Positions 16,710 to 25,773 of a stretch of DNA of 64,000 nucleotides are shown in pieces. Position numbers and translations under genes: made by a program. Source of the DNA: an uncultured bacterium. GTDB lineage: Bacteria; Bacteroidota; Ignavibacteria; UBA10030; BY39. The notes beneath the pieces were generated by a model that was not told where the DNA came from, did not search any database, and saw only the letters and a list, made by a program, of their open reading frames with translations. The DNA is taken from positions 1 to 64,000 of the forward strand of contig CALCJK010000010.1 of NCBI GenBank assembly GCA_937967455.1, written 5' to 3'. The stretch's first letter is position 1. Each line of letters begins with the position of its first letter.

Positions 16710-18599
16710 TCAAAATTTTCGATAAAAATTTATTAAAATATTTGTATTTGTTTGCGGTTTTATATTTGTATAATTAATATTTTCTGACCAACCACTAATA
16801 TTTAATATTAAATCGGAATTTATCATAAAATCAATAGATGCGATTGGTCCAATACTAGTAAGCATATTTTCTAAGTGTCTCATTCTTCCTTCATATTTAT
16901 ATCGCTTTTGAATAAAATAACGAATACCTATTGATAAATCCAAATTGTTATTATATTTTTGTTGAATTTGATATATAAATGTTCCATCATGATTGAAGTT
17001 TGAGGGCTTGCTTTTAAAAGCTTTCCAGTTTAATTCACCTCTTTCGTAAAGAATTATTTTATTGTAAAAAATTAGATTGAGTTTTGCACTTATTTTTACT
17101 TTTGATGAGTCAATGAAAATAAATTGGCGGAATAAATAGCTCTTCAGTGGGATATCTATATTCTCAAAGTCAAATGTAGTGTAATTTGCTAATACTTCAG
17201 CTGTATTAGTCGAAATTACTTTATCGTCCAGTTGATATTCAACTACAGGGGAAAATTTAATTATTCTGTTCCAGTTATTATTAGCACTTCTTGTCCCATA
17301 TAGATAAACTATATGAACAAGATTAACATCAAAATTAAATTTGAGATTTAAATATTTATTCAAGTTATGAAATGTTGTAATACTATGTGAAGTCCATAGT
17401 TCGTCTCGATCATCATCATTTAACTTACTTGGTGTATCATATCTTAAAATTGAATTTGATGAGGATACTGAAACCTTATGTGATTTACTTAATGAAAGTA
17501 GAAAATTTCCAGATATTGTTGTTCTGCGTGTATAGTTATTTTTCTGAATTTCAATGTTTTTAAGCTTATCATAAAGTAAAATATCTCGTCCCGATTGAAA
17601 ATTTAAGATGTGTGTTACATTTCTTTCACCATACGAGATCTCTATATTTCCAGATACATACTTTGCTGGATAAAATAATATTTTAGTGGAGCCAAAAATT
17701 TTGAAATCTTTAATTTGATTATCAAAGTCTCTTTGAGACTTATATTTAATTGATTTATCAATTGTTCTATATATTATATTACCAAAAGTAGAAAAATAAA
17801 TTTGGTCACCTAAACTGTAACAAAGAGAATCACTTAATGTAAGTAGATTTTCGTTGCGCGTTTCAATGTTATTATGAATATTGTATTGAGTATTAAGAGT
17901 ACTATCAGCTAAAAAATAGAAATCTCTTCTAAAATATTTGTAGTATATATTTAAAATGTTGTATGTATTTTCAATAAATATCTTTTTGTTTGAGAAATTA
18001 ATATATCGTGTTTCTAATTTTCTTGGAAACAAATTATCCCTTTCATAAAATCCATTAATATAATTTTTATAACCTTGTAAGTCAAGCTCTGGTATTGTAA
18101 ACTTAAAATATAGGGATATACCCGAGTCATACTCACCCATTTGTTTGTCTGTACGAAAACCTATTGCTGGTTCCATAGTTAAAAAATTAAAAGGTGTGTA
18201 TTCAATACCCGAAAAGAAAATGTTTGAGTTAATATTACTCATTCCAGTTTCGAGGTTATCTGAGATTAAAAATGAATTAAAATGGGTTGTAAGTTTTACA
18301 TATTGATTAATTTTATAATTGCTAGTGAGTTCTAAAGATTGTTCGTCTCTAAATAATTTCTTTGTGGTTTTGATAAGATTGGAATTAAAATTTTCATTGA
18401 GGTTAAATTCTAATCTGTCAAAAATCTTGTAATAGAATATACTTCCGAGCCATTTAAATGTATTAAGATTTTTCTCAAAACCTGTTCTTAATTCGTTAAA
18501 GTTTTTACTCTGTTTTGAATGTGTTGAATCAGGTTGAGAAAATGAGTAATTAAATAAAATATAAATGGATAAGAGGGATATCTTTATGTAATGCAACAT
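16710..18599 (-). CDS. Uncharacterised outer-membrane-like beta-barrel protein
   Basis: 629 aa with a signal peptide (MLHYIKISLLSIYILFNYSFSQ) and then many alternating polar/hydrophobic strands rich in Tyr, Asn and Phe, ending in aromatic FYRKF, the typical last strand of a barrel. No family is recognised from the sequence. It overlaps the upstream SDR gene by one base and abuts the RsbW-like gene, so all are coexpressed. Likely location is the outer membrane; role unknown. A periplasmic beta-rich protein is an alternative. Confidence 0.65.
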   Translation of the reverse strand: MLHYIKISLLSIYILFNYSFSQPDSTHSKQSKNFNELRTGFEKNLNTFKWLGSIFYYKIFDRLEFNLNENFNSNLIKTTKKLFRDEQSLELTSNYKINQYVKLTTHFNSFLISDNLETGMSNINSNIFFSGIEYTPFNFLTMEPAIGFRTDKQMGEYDSGISLYFKFTIPELDLQGYKNYINGFYERDNLFPRKLETRYINFSNKKIFIENTYNILNIYYKYFRRDFYFLADSTLNTQYNIHNNIETRNENLLTLSDSLCYSLGDQIYFSTFGNIIYRTIDKSIKYKSQRDFDNQIKDFKIFGSTKILFYPAKYVSGNIEISYGERNVTHILNFQSGRDILLYDKLKNIEIQKNNYTRRTTISGNFLLSLSKSHKVSVSSSNSILRYDTPSKLNDDDRDELWTSHSITTFHNLNKYLNLKFNFDVNLVHIVYLYGTRSANNNWNRIIKFSPVVEYQLDDKVISTNTAEVLANYTTFDFENIDIPLKSYLFRQFIFIDSSKVKISAKLNLIFYNKIILYERGELNWKAFKSKPSNFNHDGTFIYQIQQKYNNNLDLSIGIRYFIQKRYKYEGRMRHLENMLTSIGPIASIDFMINSDLILNISGWSENINYTNIKPQTNTNILINFYRKF

Positions 18600-19390
18600 T
18601 AAGTTGGCTCACTTATTATACCACCAGTTACATTTATTGATGTACCCGTAAGAAAATTGGCAGAGTCAGAAGCTAAATATATGGCTGCACTGGCAACATC
18701 TTCCGGAGATGCAAAGCGTGATATCGGGATATTCTTAGTAAATCTATTTAATAGGTCCTCGTTAGACATATTTTCTTTTTCTGCAAGTAAATTAATAATT
18801 TTCATAGTATGATCTGTATTTGTGAAAGTCGGATTAACGGCATTTACATTAATTTTATCCTGTGATAATTCAAGTGCTAGTGATTTCGTAAAATGCAGAA
18901 TTGCCCCATTGATAATATTACTTATCAGAAATTTATAATCAGGATAAATACCGGTTACTCCCGCAATATTAATTATTTTCCCTCCACCCTGTCGTTTCAT
19001 AACAGGTATGACTTCTTTTGAAAATCTTATAGCTGAAATGAGTCGAGTAGAAAGTTGTTCTTCAAATAGTTTATCATCGAATTCATTAATTCCACCAACA
19101 ACTAAATTGCCAGCATTGTTAACAAGTATATCAATTCTTTTGAATTTAACTAAAGTTTTATTCACGGTACGTTTAATATCGTTCCACTTTGCAACATTTG
19201 CTTTTACAGAAATTACTTCGATATGGAATCTTTCTTTAATTTCGTTTTCAGTCTGAGTTAATAAACTTTCATTTCTTGCACATAATGTTAAACGCACACC
19301 CTCGTTTGCTAAAGCTAACGCAATAGCTTTTCCGATACCCTGGCTTGAACCAGTTATTATCGCAGTCTTACCATGTAATCCTGTATTCAT
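18599..19390 (-). CDS. Atypical short-chain dehydrogenase/reductase fold protein
   Basis: Rossmann SDR fold with cofactor motif TGSSQGIG (residues 13-20) and NNAG (91-94), so NAD(P) binding seems intact, and the end FLTGTSINVTGG is typical of classical SDRs. However, aligned on FTKSLALEL, the catalytic Tyr and Lys of YxxxK are Ser157 and Asn161, and the catalytic Ser (in NISS) is Ala143. Standard oxidoreductase chemistry is therefore doubtful; a binding or regulatory role, or a divergent reaction, is possible. It overlaps both neighbours (4 nt with the beta-CASP gene). Confidence 0.85.
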   Translation of the reverse strand: MNTGLHGKTAIITGSSQGIGKAIALALANEGVRLTLCARNESLLTQTENEIKERFHIEVISVKANVAKWNDIKRTVNKTLVKFKRIDILVNNAGNLVVGGINEFDDKLFEEQLSTRLISAIRFSKEVIPVMKRQGGGKIINIAGVTGIYPDYKFLISNIINGAILHFTKSLALELSQDKINVNAVNPTFTNTDHTMKIINLLAEKENMSNEDLLNRFTKNIPISRFASPEDVASAAIYLASDSANFLTGTSINVTGGIISEPT

Positions 19391-20778
19391 AGCTCAAAAA
19401 TATCTCCTTTTTTGGGAATATATACTTCTTTGATTTTATTATTGATGGCTGATTTCAATGCTTCAGAATTCTCCATTTCGCCGTGTACAAGAAATAGCTT
19501 CTTTAAAATATTGCTGTCAAAAAATGATAGATACTTTAAAAGCTCAATACCATCAGCGTGAGCGCTGAAGGAGTGTAGTACTATAACCTCAGCATTAACT
19601 TTGTAAAATGTATTAAAAATTTTTACTTCGGGAAATTTATCCGAAATTTTTCTACCAAGCGTGTTTTCTGCAGTATATCCAATAAAAAGTATTGTATTCT
19701 TCGGGTTTTCAATATTATTTGCTAGATGATGCAAAATGCGACCTGCTTCACACATGCCTGATGCGGATATTATAATACATGTATTTGAATATTCATTCAA
19801 GGCTTTAGATTCCTCTGAAGATCGAATATATTTGATCTGGTTAAATCCAAATGGATCATGATGATGTAAAATAAATTCTGCTGTTTCTCTGTCAAAACAT
19901 TCAGGGTGAAGCCGATATATTTCTGTAATGTTTGTAGCTAAAGGGCTATCAATGTATATGGGTATTTTTGGTAATCTACCGTCTTCGTAAAGACGGTAAA
20001 GTGAATAAATCAAATCCTGTGTCCTGCCAACGCTAAATGCAGGTACTATTATTTTTCCGTTTCTATCGAGTGTACGTTTGATAACCTCATAAATCTGATT
20101 ATCCATTTCTTCTGGTGGGTCATGTTTTATACCTCCATAGGTGCTTTCACAAATTAAGTAATCTACATCACCCAAGAATTCTGGGTCTTTTAGAATTGGT
20201 AAATTCCATCTTCCAATGTCACCAGTAAAACCGATTTTTTTCTCAACACTTTTTTCTTTTATTGTTAAGTTTATTCCTGAGGAACCAAGTATATGTCCAG
20301 CATCTACGAATTCAAGTATAACATCTTCTGAAATGTTAATTTTTTTATGATATGGAAAGCTTTGGAAAAATCCCAGGGTATTTAAGACATCTTGGGGTTT
20401 GTATAATGGTTCAATTAACGGCAACCCATTTTTTTTGTGTTTTTTATTTAAAAATTCTGCATCTTTTTCCTGAATGTATGCACTGTCAAGTAACATAATG
20501 CTACATAAATCTCTTGTTGCAAAAGTAGAGTAAATTGTACCGCGAAAACCATTCTTAACAAGGTTAGGTAGGTTTCCGCTGTGATCAATATGGGCATGTG
20601 AAAGGATAACTGCATCTATTTCTTCTGGTTTAAATGGAAAATTTTTGTTTCTTGAAATTGTCTCGTTTCGGTGGCCTTGAAAAAGTCCACAATCGAGTAA
20701 AACTTTTTTACCATTTGTGGATACTAAGTGCATTGAACCTGTTACACTTTGAGCAGCACCATAAAATTCCAGTTTCAT
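19387..20778 (-). CDS. Metallo-beta-lactamase / beta-CASP RNA-processing nuclease
   Basis: 463-aa beta-CASP exonuclease of the YSH1/MBL-RMMBL type, acting on RNA. Zinc motif SHAHIDHSGNLP near residue 60, the aspartate region FTGDIG, the beta-CASP region with ISASGMCEAGR, and the C-terminal RMMBL motif SFSAHADG. It leads a four-gene minus-strand operon. No clear TTG-N17-TATATT promoter is visible for it in the short divergent gap 20779-20847. Confidence 0.9.
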   Translation of the reverse strand: MKLEFYGAAQSVTGSMHLVSTNGKKVLLDCGLFQGHRNETISRNKNFPFKPEEIDAVILSHAHIDHSGNLPNLVKNGFRGTIYSTFATRDLCSIMLLDSAYIQEKDAEFLNKKHKKNGLPLIEPLYKPQDVLNTLGFFQSFPYHKKINISEDVILEFVDAGHILGSSGINLTIKEKSVEKKIGFTGDIGRWNLPILKDPEFLGDVDYLICESTYGGIKHDPPEEMDNQIYEVIKRTLDRNGKIIVPAFSVGRTQDLIYSLYRLYEDGRLPKIPIYIDSPLATNITEIYRLHPECFDRETAEFILHHHDPFGFNQIKYIRSSEESKALNEYSNTCIIISASGMCEAGRILHHLANNIENPKNTILFIGYTAENTLGRKISDKFPEVKIFNTFYKVNAEVIVLHSFSAHADGIELLKYLSFFDSNILKKLFLVHGEMENSEALKSAINNKIKEVYIPKKGDIFEL

Positions 20779-20784
20779 ATTTTT

Positions 20785-20813
20785 TTGATTTTTCTCATAT
20801 ATGTTGTTATATT
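20785..20813 (+). promoter_or_regulatory. Putative promoter of the small membrane protein gene
   Basis: TTGATT at 20785-20790, 17-nt spacer, TATATT at 20808-20813. Start would be near 20820, some 28 nt before ATG 20848. It lies just after the divergent beta-CASP start codon. Confidence 0.5.
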
Positions 20814-20847
20814 TATAAAAAAATTTATAAATTTTATTTGTAATTAT

Positions 20848-21009
20848 ATGGATAAAGATAACAATAATTTTTCATTTTTAAAATGGCTTGGTGTTGCACT
20901 TCTGATAGCTATACCTGTTTATTTTATCACAAAACATATTGTTCAGGAAGAGCTTAAAAAACCAAATGAATTTGAGGATGATAATATTTTTGCATCTGAA
21001 TTAGAATAA
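20848..21009 (+). CDS. Small single-span membrane protein (53 aa)
   Basis: The longer open frame from 20749 runs antisense through the beta-CASP start; ATG 20848 gives a compact protein beginning MDKDNNNFSFLKW. One transmembrane segment (about residues 11-25, LGVALLIAIPVYFI) is followed by a short, acidic tail (KKPNEFEDDNIFASELE). Its own TTG-N17-TATATT promoter at 20785-20813 supports it as a real gene. It stops 2 nt before the convergent PBP1A stop. No family is recognised. Confidence 0.6.
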   Translation: MDKDNNNFSFLKWLGVALLIAIPVYFITKHIVQEELKKPNEFEDDNIFASELE

Positions 21010-21011
21010 GA

Positions 21012-23234
21012 TCAATAAGTTGTTGGATTTCTCTTGTCTGTTTCCCAATGTGGGGAAGTATGTAAATTGCAGGAATTGGGTAAATATTTTTGGTTGAAGA
21101 TTTCTTCTTCTACATTAGGGCAGTAAGGTGTTGCCAATTGTTTAGTCTCAGAACAAATCATATCTTTTACTACACCTTCTGGCATTTCAAAAAATTCTAC
21201 AGGTAAATTTATTTCTTTATCTTCATAAACATAGCTCATAAATCTACCCCAAATTGGAGCAGCAGCTCTACCACCCTGACCATCGGCGTTTGTGAAATGT
21301 ACGCTTTTATTATCAAATCCCACCCAGACTCCTGCAGTTATTCGAGGGGTAAAACCAATGAACCAGGCATCAGCATACTCCTGTGTTGTGCCGGTTTTGC
21401 CAGCTGCAGGTAAGTGGAAAAAGTTTCTAACTCTTGCCCCAGTACCGTTATTCACAGCATCTTCAAGCATATTAGTCATTATATAAGCAGTTTCTTTGCT
21501 CAATACTTCTTTTTTTTCAGTTTGATTTTCTTCAATTATGTTACCATCTTTATCCTCAATTTTAAGAATTGAAAACGGTTCAATATATACACCCTCGTTT
21601 GGAAAGACGGAAAAAGCTGCTGTTATTTCAAGTGGTGAAACCTCACCTGTACCCATTGATAAAGATTCGTAAGGTGGTAGATTCGATTTTATTCCCATTC
21701 TGTGGGCATATTCAATTACCTGCTGTATTGGTGCAATTTCCATAATTGCTCTTACTGCAAGTAAATTGATGGAATATCGTATACCTTCTCTAATTGTATT
21801 TTTACCTCCAAATGTTCCATCAAAATTTTGAGGTGTCCAGCGTTTCCCATCAGCCATAACCAGGGTTACTGGTTGGTTCAAGATTTCATAACAAGGTGGA
21901 TAGCCATTATCGATTGCTACAGTGTAAATGAATGGTTTGAATGTAGAACCAGGTTGCCTGTAAATTTGGGTTACATGATTTAATCCATATTTGAAATATT
22001 TGAAATTCGATCCACCAACCATAGCAACTATACCACCTGTTGAATTATCAATTGCAACAAATCCAACTTCTATTTGTGTTGAAAGATTTTTTACCGAGTC
22101 TATAAATCGAGGGTTAAATCTTAAATTTCTCATTATACTATCACGTTCAGCTTGTGATATTGCTTTTCGGTATTGATCTGATGTGCGAATGATGTGAGTA
22201 ACAGCAATCTCAAGAATATCTTTATTTTTTTTCCAGTCCCATGCTTTTTTAAATGCAGTCTGGTAATCTTTAAGATGCTCTTCAACTGCTCTATTTGCAT
22301 GGCGTTGCATACGTGCATTTAGTGTAGTATATACACTTAAACCATCTCTATATATATCAAAGCCGTATTCTTCTGCTTTCTTTGAAAGTTGTTGTCTAAT
22401 ATACTCAACAAAATGAGGAGCAATCCCAGCAGTTCCGTCTTGGCTTCCGATTTTTATTTGAATTTCTTCAGATTTTGCTTTTTCTGCCTCTGCTTCAGAT
22501 AAAAAACCATATTTTACCATTTGTTCGATTACTGTATTTCGACGAGCTTTTGCACGTTCTGGATGATTGATCGGATCATAAGTTGCAGGTCCTTTTAATA
22601 GACCAATAAGTAATGCACTTTCTGATATTGTCAAATCTTGAGGGGATTTACTGAAGTAGATTTGTGCTGCTGATGAGATTCCATAAGCGCTTCTTCCGAA
22701 ATAAGAGATATTCAGGTACATCTCAAGAATTTCATCTTTTGTATAATTCGATTCAATCTGGAAAGCTGTAATGAATTCTCTAAATTTTCTAGTTATTTTA
22801 TCATGAAGTTTTTTTCTTTCAACTTTTAAATCGTAAAGGTTTCTAGATAGTTGTTGTGTAATTGTGCTAGCGCCCTCTTTAATTTGGAAGGATATAATAT
22901 TTTTTATGAGCGCACGAATAAGTCGTTGTAGATCTACTCCCCAGTGTTTGCGAAAATTTTTATCTTCTGTTGCTATTAAAGCATTAATTAAATGAGGTGG
23001 TAGTTCTGTCAGATCCACATTTATACGGTTTTTTATATAAAATCTATCAATTATTTCCCCGTCAATTGAATAAACCTTGGTTGCCAGTTCTGCTTTTGGA
23101 TTTTCAAGATCTTCAAGCGAGGGTAAACCAGATATAATATAAGGGATGTAAAAAATTATGAAAAGTATAAAAATGAACAATAGTATTAACTTGAATTTTT
23201 TTAATTTTTTAGAAATGGATGTATCTTTTGTCAT
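21012..23234 (-). CDS. Class A penicillin-binding protein (PBP1A type)
   Basis: Bifunctional peptidoglycan synthase: glycosyltransferase family 51 plus transpeptidase. One N-terminal membrane anchor (about 16-34), GT51 with catalytic Glu90 in ATEDKNF and the EGASTITQQL motif, transpeptidase nucleophile Ser430 in GSTFKPF, the SIN motif, and KTG at 613-615. Length 740 aa is normal. It follows the LpxH-like gene by 8 nt in the same operon. Its stop faces that of the small membrane protein with a 2-nt gap. Confidence 0.92.
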   Translation of the reverse strand: MTKDTSISKKLKKFKLILLFIFILFIIFYIPYIISGLPSLEDLENPKAELATKVYSIDGEIIDRFYIKNRINVDLTELPPHLINALIATEDKNFRKHWGVDLQRLIRALIKNIISFQIKEGASTITQQLSRNLYDLKVERKKLHDKITRKFREFITAFQIESNYTKDEILEMYLNISYFGRSAYGISSAAQIYFSKSPQDLTISESALLIGLLKGPATYDPINHPERAKARRNTVIEQMVKYGFLSEAEAEKAKSEEIQIKIGSQDGTAGIAPHFVEYIRQQLSKKAEEYGFDIYRDGLSVYTTLNARMQRHANRAVEEHLKDYQTAFKKAWDWKKNKDILEIAVTHIIRTSDQYRKAISQAERDSIMRNLRFNPRFIDSVKNLSTQIEVGFVAIDNSTGGIVAMVGGSNFKYFKYGLNHVTQIYRQPGSTFKPFIYTVAIDNGYPPCYEILNQPVTLVMADGKRWTPQNFDGTFGGKNTIREGIRYSINLLAVRAIMEIAPIQQVIEYAHRMGIKSNLPPYESLSMGTGEVSPLEITAAFSVFPNEGVYIEPFSILKIEDKDGNIIEENQTEKKEVLSKETAYIMTNMLEDAVNNGTGARVRNFFHLPAAGKTGTTQEYADAWFIGFTPRITAGVWVGFDNKSVHFTNADGQGGRAAAPIWGRFMSYVYEDKEINLPVEFFEMPEGVVKDMICSETKQLATPYCPNVEEEIFNQKYLPNSCNLHTSPHWETDKRNPTTY

Positions 23235-23242
23235 ATTTAATC

Positions 23243-23971
23243 CTATTGTTCAGTCCATTTTTTTAATTCTATAACACCATTTTGCATTACAGCATACGTA
23301 AAATGTTCAATCCAGTCACCAAGATTAATAAATTCGCCTTTATTAAATTTTTGTTGTATGGGTTGATGTAAGTGTCCCATAATTACAATATCATAACCTT
23401 GATTTATTATTTTCTCGATTATGGAATTAAGTTCATCTTTTTCCAGGTATTTTTTTCCTGATGAATGTTTTCGACTCAAACGTGAAAATTTTTTTGCAAG
23501 TGATATGCCTAAATCAGGATGTAATAATTTGTATAATTTTATGTTTAATGAATTTCGAAATATCTTTTTGAGTATTTTATAACCTATATCTTTTTTAGAA
23601 AAACCATCACCATGATGTAAAAATATCTTTTTACCTTCATGAATAAAAGAATATGAGTCCAGATGAACATGAATTCCAAGCTCTGATTCAAAGTAATTAT
23701 TCATCCAAAAATCATGATTACCTAGAAGGTAGTGAACCTGAATATTTTTTCTAACTAATTCATCTAGTGCAGTAATGGTCCGATGAAATCCTTTTGGGAT
23801 AACCGTATTATATTCAAACCATGTATCAAATAAATCACCTAATATATAAATTGCTGATGCATCCAGTGAAGCAATATTAAAAAAATTTATTAACATCTCT
23901 TCTTTTTTATTTTCGGTAGATTTGTCTGATAAACCTAAGTGAGCATCTGATATAAAGTAAATTTTGGGCAT
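23243..23971 (-). CDS. LpxH-like UDP-2,3-diacylglucosamine hydrolase
   Basis: Calcineurin-like metallophosphoesterase of the LpxH family, which splits UDP-2,3-diacylglucosamine to lipid X in lipid A synthesis. Metal motifs: ISDAHLG (about 6-12), GDLFD, GNHDFW and GHLHQP. Length 242 aa fits LpxH. It sits between the DsbD_N-like gene (1-nt gap) and PBP1A (8-nt gap), an envelope-biogenesis context. A related LpxG/LpxH-like branch with the same reaction cannot be excluded. Confidence 0.85.
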   Translation of the reverse strand: MPKIYFISDAHLGLSDKSTENKKEEMLINFFNIASLDASAIYILGDLFDTWFEYNTVIPKGFHRTITALDELVRKNIQVHYLLGNHDFWMNNYFESELGIHVHLDSYSFIHEGKKIFLHHGDGFSKKDIGYKILKKIFRNSLNIKLYKLLHPDLGISLAKKFSRLSRKHSSGKKYLEKDELNSIIEKIINQGYDIVIMGHLHQPIQQKFNKGEFINLGDWIEHFTYAVMQNGVIELKKWTEQ

Positions 23972-23972
23972 T

Positions 23973-24413
23973 TTACTTTTTAATTATTATATTAATTTCG
24001 ATTTTTTGTTGGGCTTTACTGCACCAACCCTCTTTTTCAGAACAATAAAAATAAGTTAGGTTTCCATTTAATTTAAATTTACCAGGTTTTAGGTTTTTAT
24101 TTAATTTGATGGTTTGAATTACTGGTTTATTATGATCTAGATATTTTCCATTTTTAGATTTAGGTAATTCAAGCTTGTGAAGAGTTCCAATTTTTTTATC
24201 TATTTGTAGCTCAATAGGAGGATCAACATTTATAAGAATACCATTCTGTGGCAGGAAATTAATGTATAATTTTGCTTCACTTGCAGGTTTTAAAGTATCT
24301 GGATTTATAGAGTATTGAACCTGAACGTATTCTTCTTCATCTTCTGCGAAAACAACATTTGAAAATGTAAATAAGATATGGAAAGTAAGTATTATATTAA
24401 AAAATGTTCTCAT
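23973..24413 (-). CDS. Exported DsbD N-terminal-domain-like protein
   Basis: Signal peptide (MRTFFNIILTFHILFTFSNVVFAE) and a 120-aa beta-rich domain like the periplasmic alpha domain of DsbD: VQYSINPDTLKPASEAKLYI, a central strand region, and YFYCSEKEGWCS with two Cys seven apart. In DsbD these regions take electrons from the membrane part; here the membrane domain and thioredoxin domain are absent. It may be a redox partner for an unlinked DsbD/CcdA or a structural relative. Same operon as the LpxH-like gene. Confidence 0.72.
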   Translation of the reverse strand: MRTFFNIILTFHILFTFSNVVFAEDEEEYVQVQYSINPDTLKPASEAKLYINFLPQNGILINVDPPIELQIDKKIGTLHKLELPKSKNGKYLDHNKPVIQTIKLNKNLKPGKFKLNGNLTYFYCSEKEGWCSKAQQKIEINIIIKK

Positions 24414-24486
24414 TTTTTACTATTTTTACGAAAATTTATTGGAAAAAACAAATATGTAATTTCAAAAAAGATGTTAGTATTTTATA

Positions 24487-25743
24487 TTAATCGTAATACA
24501 ATTTTTTTTCTTCAACTCGTTGTAATAAAAATAAGCCAGTTACTATTATTAATCCAATGCTAATTATTGCAGTTCTTTGATTTATAGCAGAAGAGACGAA
24601 TCCAAATATTAGAGGTCCAATTATTGCTGAAGCTTTTCCAAAGAATGAATAGAAACCAAAAAATTCTGTTTTCTTTTCTACTGGTGTTATCTTCGACATC
24701 AAACTTCTACTTGTAGATTGTGAGGAACCTAATGCCAATCCAGCCATTCCGCCCACGAGATAAAATAAATCTTTATTTTGGACAAAATATGAAAAGATTA
24801 TAATTAAAAGCCATAAAAAGAGTGTAATAGTTAATGTTTTTTTCTGACCAATTTTATCGGAGAGAATCCCAAAAAATATTGAACCAATTATTGCTGAAGA
24901 TTGCACAATTGCAAAGAGTATAATAATTTCTGTTAATTCGAAATTCAATGTTTCTCTTGCAAAAATAGAAGAGAAGATGATAATAGTATTGATGGCATCT
25001 ATATATAAAAAATATGATAATAAAAATTTACCTATATTTTTGTATTTGTTAAATTCTTTAAATGTTGTATGAACTCTTTGGTATCCAATTTTCAGTAAAC
25101 TAAAATTAAAGCTGATATTATTTTTCTTTTCCTTTAGGAAAAGAAAAAGTGGTAGTGAAAAAAATAGGAAAAAAAATGCCGCTATTATAAAAGTAAATCT
25201 TATATTTTGTAAATTTTCAGGTACGAATCCGAAAGAATAATATGGGAGAACAATAAGTAAAGTTACTAAAGAACCAATGTATCCCATTGCAAATCCATAA
25301 CCTGAGACTCTTCCATAACTTCTTTCAGTAGTTATTTCTGGAAGGAAAGCGTCATAGAAAACCAGTCCACCTTCAAACCCAATATTAGCTAAAATTAACA
25401 ATATTATTCCCAATAAAATTGTGTTCGAACTAGTAAAATAAAGGGCTGAAGTTGCAAGTATACAGAGCATTGTTAGAAGCAGGAGGAATTTTTTCTTATC
25501 TGATGTGTAATCCGCGATAGCACCGAGGAAGGGTGAAATTAATGCCACAATTAACATTGAGATGCTAAATGCAAGACCCCAGAGGAAATCCCCATTTTTA
25601 TTCCCGATATTGATTATTTCTTTGAAGTAAAGTGGGAAGCCGACAGTTAAAATTATTACATAGAAAGCAGTATTTGCCAGGTCAAATAATGTCCAAACAA
25701 AAATTTGGAATTTTTTATCCAATCCACTTGTAAAATTTATCAT
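24487..25743 (-). CDS. UMF1/Atg22-type MFS transporter
   Basis: 418-aa major facilitator protein with about 12 membrane segments. The opening FVWTLFDLANTAFYVIILTVGFPLYF is characteristic of the UMF1 (Atg22-like) family. An MFS loop-like phrase SPFLGAIADYTSDKKKF follows segment two, and a second half repeat GILSDKIGQKKTL. Substrate unknown; amino-acid efflux is known for the eukaryotic relative only. It follows nusB by 30 nt. In the 73-nt gap to the DsbD_N-like gene I see only a weak promoter candidate. Confidence 0.85.
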   Translation of the reverse strand: MINFTSGLDKKFQIFVWTLFDLANTAFYVIILTVGFPLYFKEIINIGNKNGDFLWGLAFSISMLIVALISPFLGAIADYTSDKKKFLLLLTMLCILATSALYFTSSNTILLGIILLILANIGFEGGLVFYDAFLPEITTERSYGRVSGYGFAMGYIGSLVTLLIVLPYYSFGFVPENLQNIRFTFIIAAFFFLFFSLPLFLFLKEKKNNISFNFSLLKIGYQRVHTTFKEFNKYKNIGKFLLSYFLYIDAINTIIIFSSIFARETLNFELTEIIILFAIVQSSAIIGSIFFGILSDKIGQKKTLTITLFLWLLIIIFSYFVQNKDLFYLVGGMAGLALGSSQSTSRSLMSKITPVEKKTEFFGFYSFFGKASAIIGPLIFGFVSSAINQRTAIISIGLIIVTGLFLLQRVEEKKLYYD

Positions 25744-25773
25744 TAAAAATTATCGATTATTGGAGTTGGTAAA

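Noticed and set aside
20749-20847. N-terminal 33 codons of a longer frame before the small membrane protein
   Set aside because: They overlap the divergent beta-CASP start and its promoter region; ATG 20848 gives a compact protein downstream of its own promoter.
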